In this document: one piece after another, positions 62,309 to 64,000 of the stretch | How the letters are laid out: the number at the start of each line of letters is the position of its first letter | Position numbering within the stretch: position 1 is the first letter of the stretch | From: Cyanocohniella sp. LLY | Lineage (GTDB): Bacteria; Cyanobacteriota; Cyanobacteriia; Cyanobacteriales; Nostocaceae | Direction: 5' to 3' | Length of the DNA stretch: 64,000 bases | Assembly: GCA_022241785.1 (NCBI GenBank) | Contig: JAKOMP010000019.1 | Span: 1-64,000 of the forward strand | Notes under the pieces: model-generated | Database searches by the model: none | The model's input: the letters and a program-made list of their open reading frames with translations, nothing else | Told to the model about the DNA's origin: nothing | Made by a program: the position numbers and the translations under genes

Positions 62309-63406
62309 CTATACGGTTGTATTTTTGATAATGTCAGCAAATATTTTAGCTTGCCTGGACAAATTATGGGTTTGATACCAATTGTAAGCATTTTTAGCAA
62401 TCGTCTCTCCAACAGCAAAACTCAGTTCTTTAGTTTGACTATCTATTAACCAGTAGTGTTTATTGATCTCCAATCCATCTTCCTCTTTGCCCCACGCGTA
62501 GTAGTTTGTGCCAATTGGAATAACGCCATGAGCGCAGTAGGCAGCAAATATAGTTGAGCGGGTTAAGAAGTCTAGAGGATAATTGAAAAAACCAGCCCAT
62601 GAATCTTGAAGGATAGCACTCACTTTTTCAGCAGGTTGCAGCCCTAAGCTAAATATGGGAACATTATTAATTTCAAAAATTGGCAAGTTAATTGGTGGAC
62701 CGATATCGATGACTTCCTGGATGTCTAATTCTCGGCAAATAGACTTTAAAGCAGATATGGATTGCTGATAGACTTTGGCCCGATTCCCAGATCCACCGAA
62801 TACCACTAGCCGATGTTTTCGTTCAGCTAGCGGGAGTAATTTTTTTGGTTCACCGATACTAGAAAAGACGGGCAGGATTGGAATTTTTAATTGTTTACCT
62901 GGACACAGTTTACCTAGAACTTCAGCATAACCGGGCTTGTTTGTAATAACGCAATCACTAATATTTAAAAGGTTAGCAGCGAGTCGCTTCTGTAGAGGTG
63001 CAGTCCAAAATGCACTAGTCCAGAAGGGATAACGAGCCGCGTAAATTTCATGAAACATTGTAACTAAATTGCCTGCACTTATTCCCATCTTCCATTGCTG
63101 CAAGCCATTAACTAGCCAAACAGGACAACCCCGTGTAGCATAACCATACCCTACATAATGCAAGAGGATAGTAGCAGAGGGGGAAACAATTTCTCCTAAA
63201 ACAGCATTCAAAGCTTTTGGTGAACGTTCGGAAACTTTTTTAATAGGGAAATCTTCAATCGCTGTTGCCCCAGTCCAATCCGGATCACCCACCAGAAAGT
63301 AGGTTTTGATACCAAAATATCGACGAAATTGTCTGGCAAGTGCTAAAGCGTAGTCACCTACTCCACTAGTTACTGGAGGCATTTGTGGAATAATTTGAAT
63401 AAGCAT
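62309..63406 (-). CDS. Glycosyltransferase-like protein
   Basis: The 365-residue protein opens with IPQMPPVTSGVGDYALALARQ, the acceptor-binding opening of GT4-type enzymes, but lacks a clear EX7E segment and shows FNYPLDFLTRSTIFAAYCAHGVIPIGT in the donor region. It may thus be a divergent GT-B enzyme, possibly acting on an unusual sugar, or a partner of one. It is in line with the neighbours with 97- and 21-base gaps. The ORF 62175..62375 is a shadow. Confidence 0.78.
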   Translation of the reverse strand: MLIQIIPQMPPVTSGVGDYALALARQFRRYFGIKTYFLVGDPDWTGATAIEDFPIKKVSERSPKALNAVLGEIVSPSATILLHYVGYGYATRGCPVWLVNGLQQWKMGISAGNLVTMFHEIYAARYPFWTSAFWTAPLQKRLAANLLNISDCVITNKPGYAEVLGKLCPGKQLKIPILPVFSSIGEPKKLLPLAERKHRLVVFGGSGNRAKVYQQSISALKSICRELDIQEVIDIGPPINLPIFEINNVPIFSLGLQPAEKVSAILQDSWAGFFNYPLDFLTRSTIFAAYCAHGVIPIGTNYYAWGKEEDGLEINKHYWLIDSQTKELSFAVGETIAKNAYNWYQTHNLSRQAKIFADIIKNTTV

Positions 63407-63427
63407 TTTAAGTATATTATTATTTTT

Positions 63428-64000
63428 TTATACCTTAGAACAGAGGAGTTCTTTGAACAAAATTTGTAGTCGTTGGCGATAACGTTGAGGAGTAAATTGC
63501 TGGGAAAATTGACCTGCTATTTCACCCAAACATGCACAATATTCTCGGTCGTCCCGCAACATTATAAGTTTATCGGCGATCACCTCAGCATTCATAATGG
63601 GAACTCGCCAGCTTTCGTCTGGAACGGGAACACCACAGTTTTCGCTAACAATAACAGGTAGACCACAAGTCATTGCTTCCATTCCTACCCATCCAAAAGC
63701 ATCTACAAGAGACGGTAAAACTAAAACATCTGACTGCCAATAGTGATGACATAGTTCTGCTTTCGTTGTTGGTGGTTCATAAATAAAATAATCTTGATAT
63801 TTAGCTAAATAAGGCTCTATTTCAGGCATTATCGCACCTAATAATGTCAGTTCAATTCCCGTACCACATAACTTAATAGCTTCCAGGAGGTAAGGAATGC
63901 CTTTACGTAAAGAAATAGCTCCAACAAATAGTACTTTTAGACGGTCTGGAGATTTAGGAAATGGAATAAGTGATGGTTTAAAAAGAGTAGTATCTGACCA
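63428..64000 (-). CDS. Family 4 glycosyltransferase, partial (runs off the window)
   Basis: The ORF track starts at an internal Met (63829), but the same frame stays open to the window edge and reads LKVLFVGAISLRKGIPYLL upstream, the donor-binding strand of GT4 enzymes. The EX7E segment is DAFGWVGMEAMTCGLPVIVSE. The N-terminal half lies beyond base 64000. It is the first gene of the visible cluster in transcription order, which continues to the right. Confidence 0.88.
   Translation of the reverse strand, partial: WSDTTLFKPSLIPFPKSPDRLKVLFVGAISLRKGIPYLLEAIKLCGTGIELTLLGAIMPEIEPYLAKYQDYFIYEPPTTKAELCHHYWQSDVLVLPSLVDAFGWVGMEAMTCGLPVIVSENCGVPVPDESWRVPIMNAEVIADKLIMLRDDREYCACLGEIAGQFSQQFTPQRYRQRLQILFKELLCSKV

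Noticed and set aside
1-64000. tRNA, rRNA, tmRNA or riboswitch genes
   Set aside because: Reading the gaps I saw no cloverleaf with a GTTCGAATC-type arm and no conserved riboswitch core. A covariance-model scan would be needed to exclude them fully.

Overview
The window looks like a chromosome segment of a filamentous, heterocyst-forming type cyanobacterium (Nostoc/Anabaena/Calothrix group). Supporting signs are the very frequent HIP1 octamer GCGATCGC, heptameric short tandem repeats (GGGAGTG-, GGGAATA- and TTTTGAC-type), several cyanobacterial palindromic mini-elements, and genes typical of the group (gun4, sigF, DUF3352, a multi-GAF sensor kinase with bilin-type Cys-His motifs, an FHA-GAF adenylate cyclase, a large bacterial dynamin). 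No rRNA, tRNA or CRISPR array was recognised.

Layout. 1-4.4 kb: a mini-element that cuts the 3' end of a zinc carboxypeptidase/AstE-like gene, then a single-gene PstI/BsuBI-type restriction-modification enzyme, and a membrane protein. 4.4-18.2 kb: mostly housekeeping genes (hrcA, a rhodanese, a DUF3352 protein, gamma-glutamyltransferase, icd, gun4, a MalK/UgpC-type ATPase, a PmbA/TldE-like protein), interrupted by a recent tandem duplication of a DUF29 gene and a Uma2-type gene. 18.7-31.2 kb: signalling and small metabolic genes (PhnD-like lipoprotein, a protein with a TIR/nucleotide-hydrolase-like C-terminus, a three-GAF histidine kinase, NADAR, DUF2243, aldo/keto reductase, adenylate cyclase, a BI-1 family protein, sigF). 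31.2-37.6 kb: decayed transposase debris, then a cupin / cysteine hydrolase / amidohydrolase set and an SLH plus glycosidase-like protein. 37.6-42.3 kb: a TerB-dynamin GTPase divergent from two unknown genes; this is the best candidate for an undescribed system. 42.3-49.6 kb: GNAT, DUF937, proS, an acyltransferase, a lipoprotein, clpS with a DUF2103 gene, and a small membrane protein. 49.9-52 kb: a rearranged wcaF/ydcF locus with a third DUF29 gene between two direct repeats. 52.5-55.4 kb: a large secreted protein of unknown function and an internally deleted IS66-type transposase. 55.4-64 kb: a minus-strand exopolysaccharide cluster (SGNH hydrolase, one GT2, several GT4-type glycosyltransferases, a Wzy-like polymerase) with several overlapping start/stop pairs; it runs off the right edge.

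A recurring theme is repeat-driven gene remodelling. Short tandem repeats lie in frame inside the gamma-glutamyltransferase gene just before its self-cleavage Thr, and they supply the last codons and stop of the wcaF-like gene. Mini-elements or repeats also sit at the 3' ends of the AstE-like gene and the first DUF29 gene.
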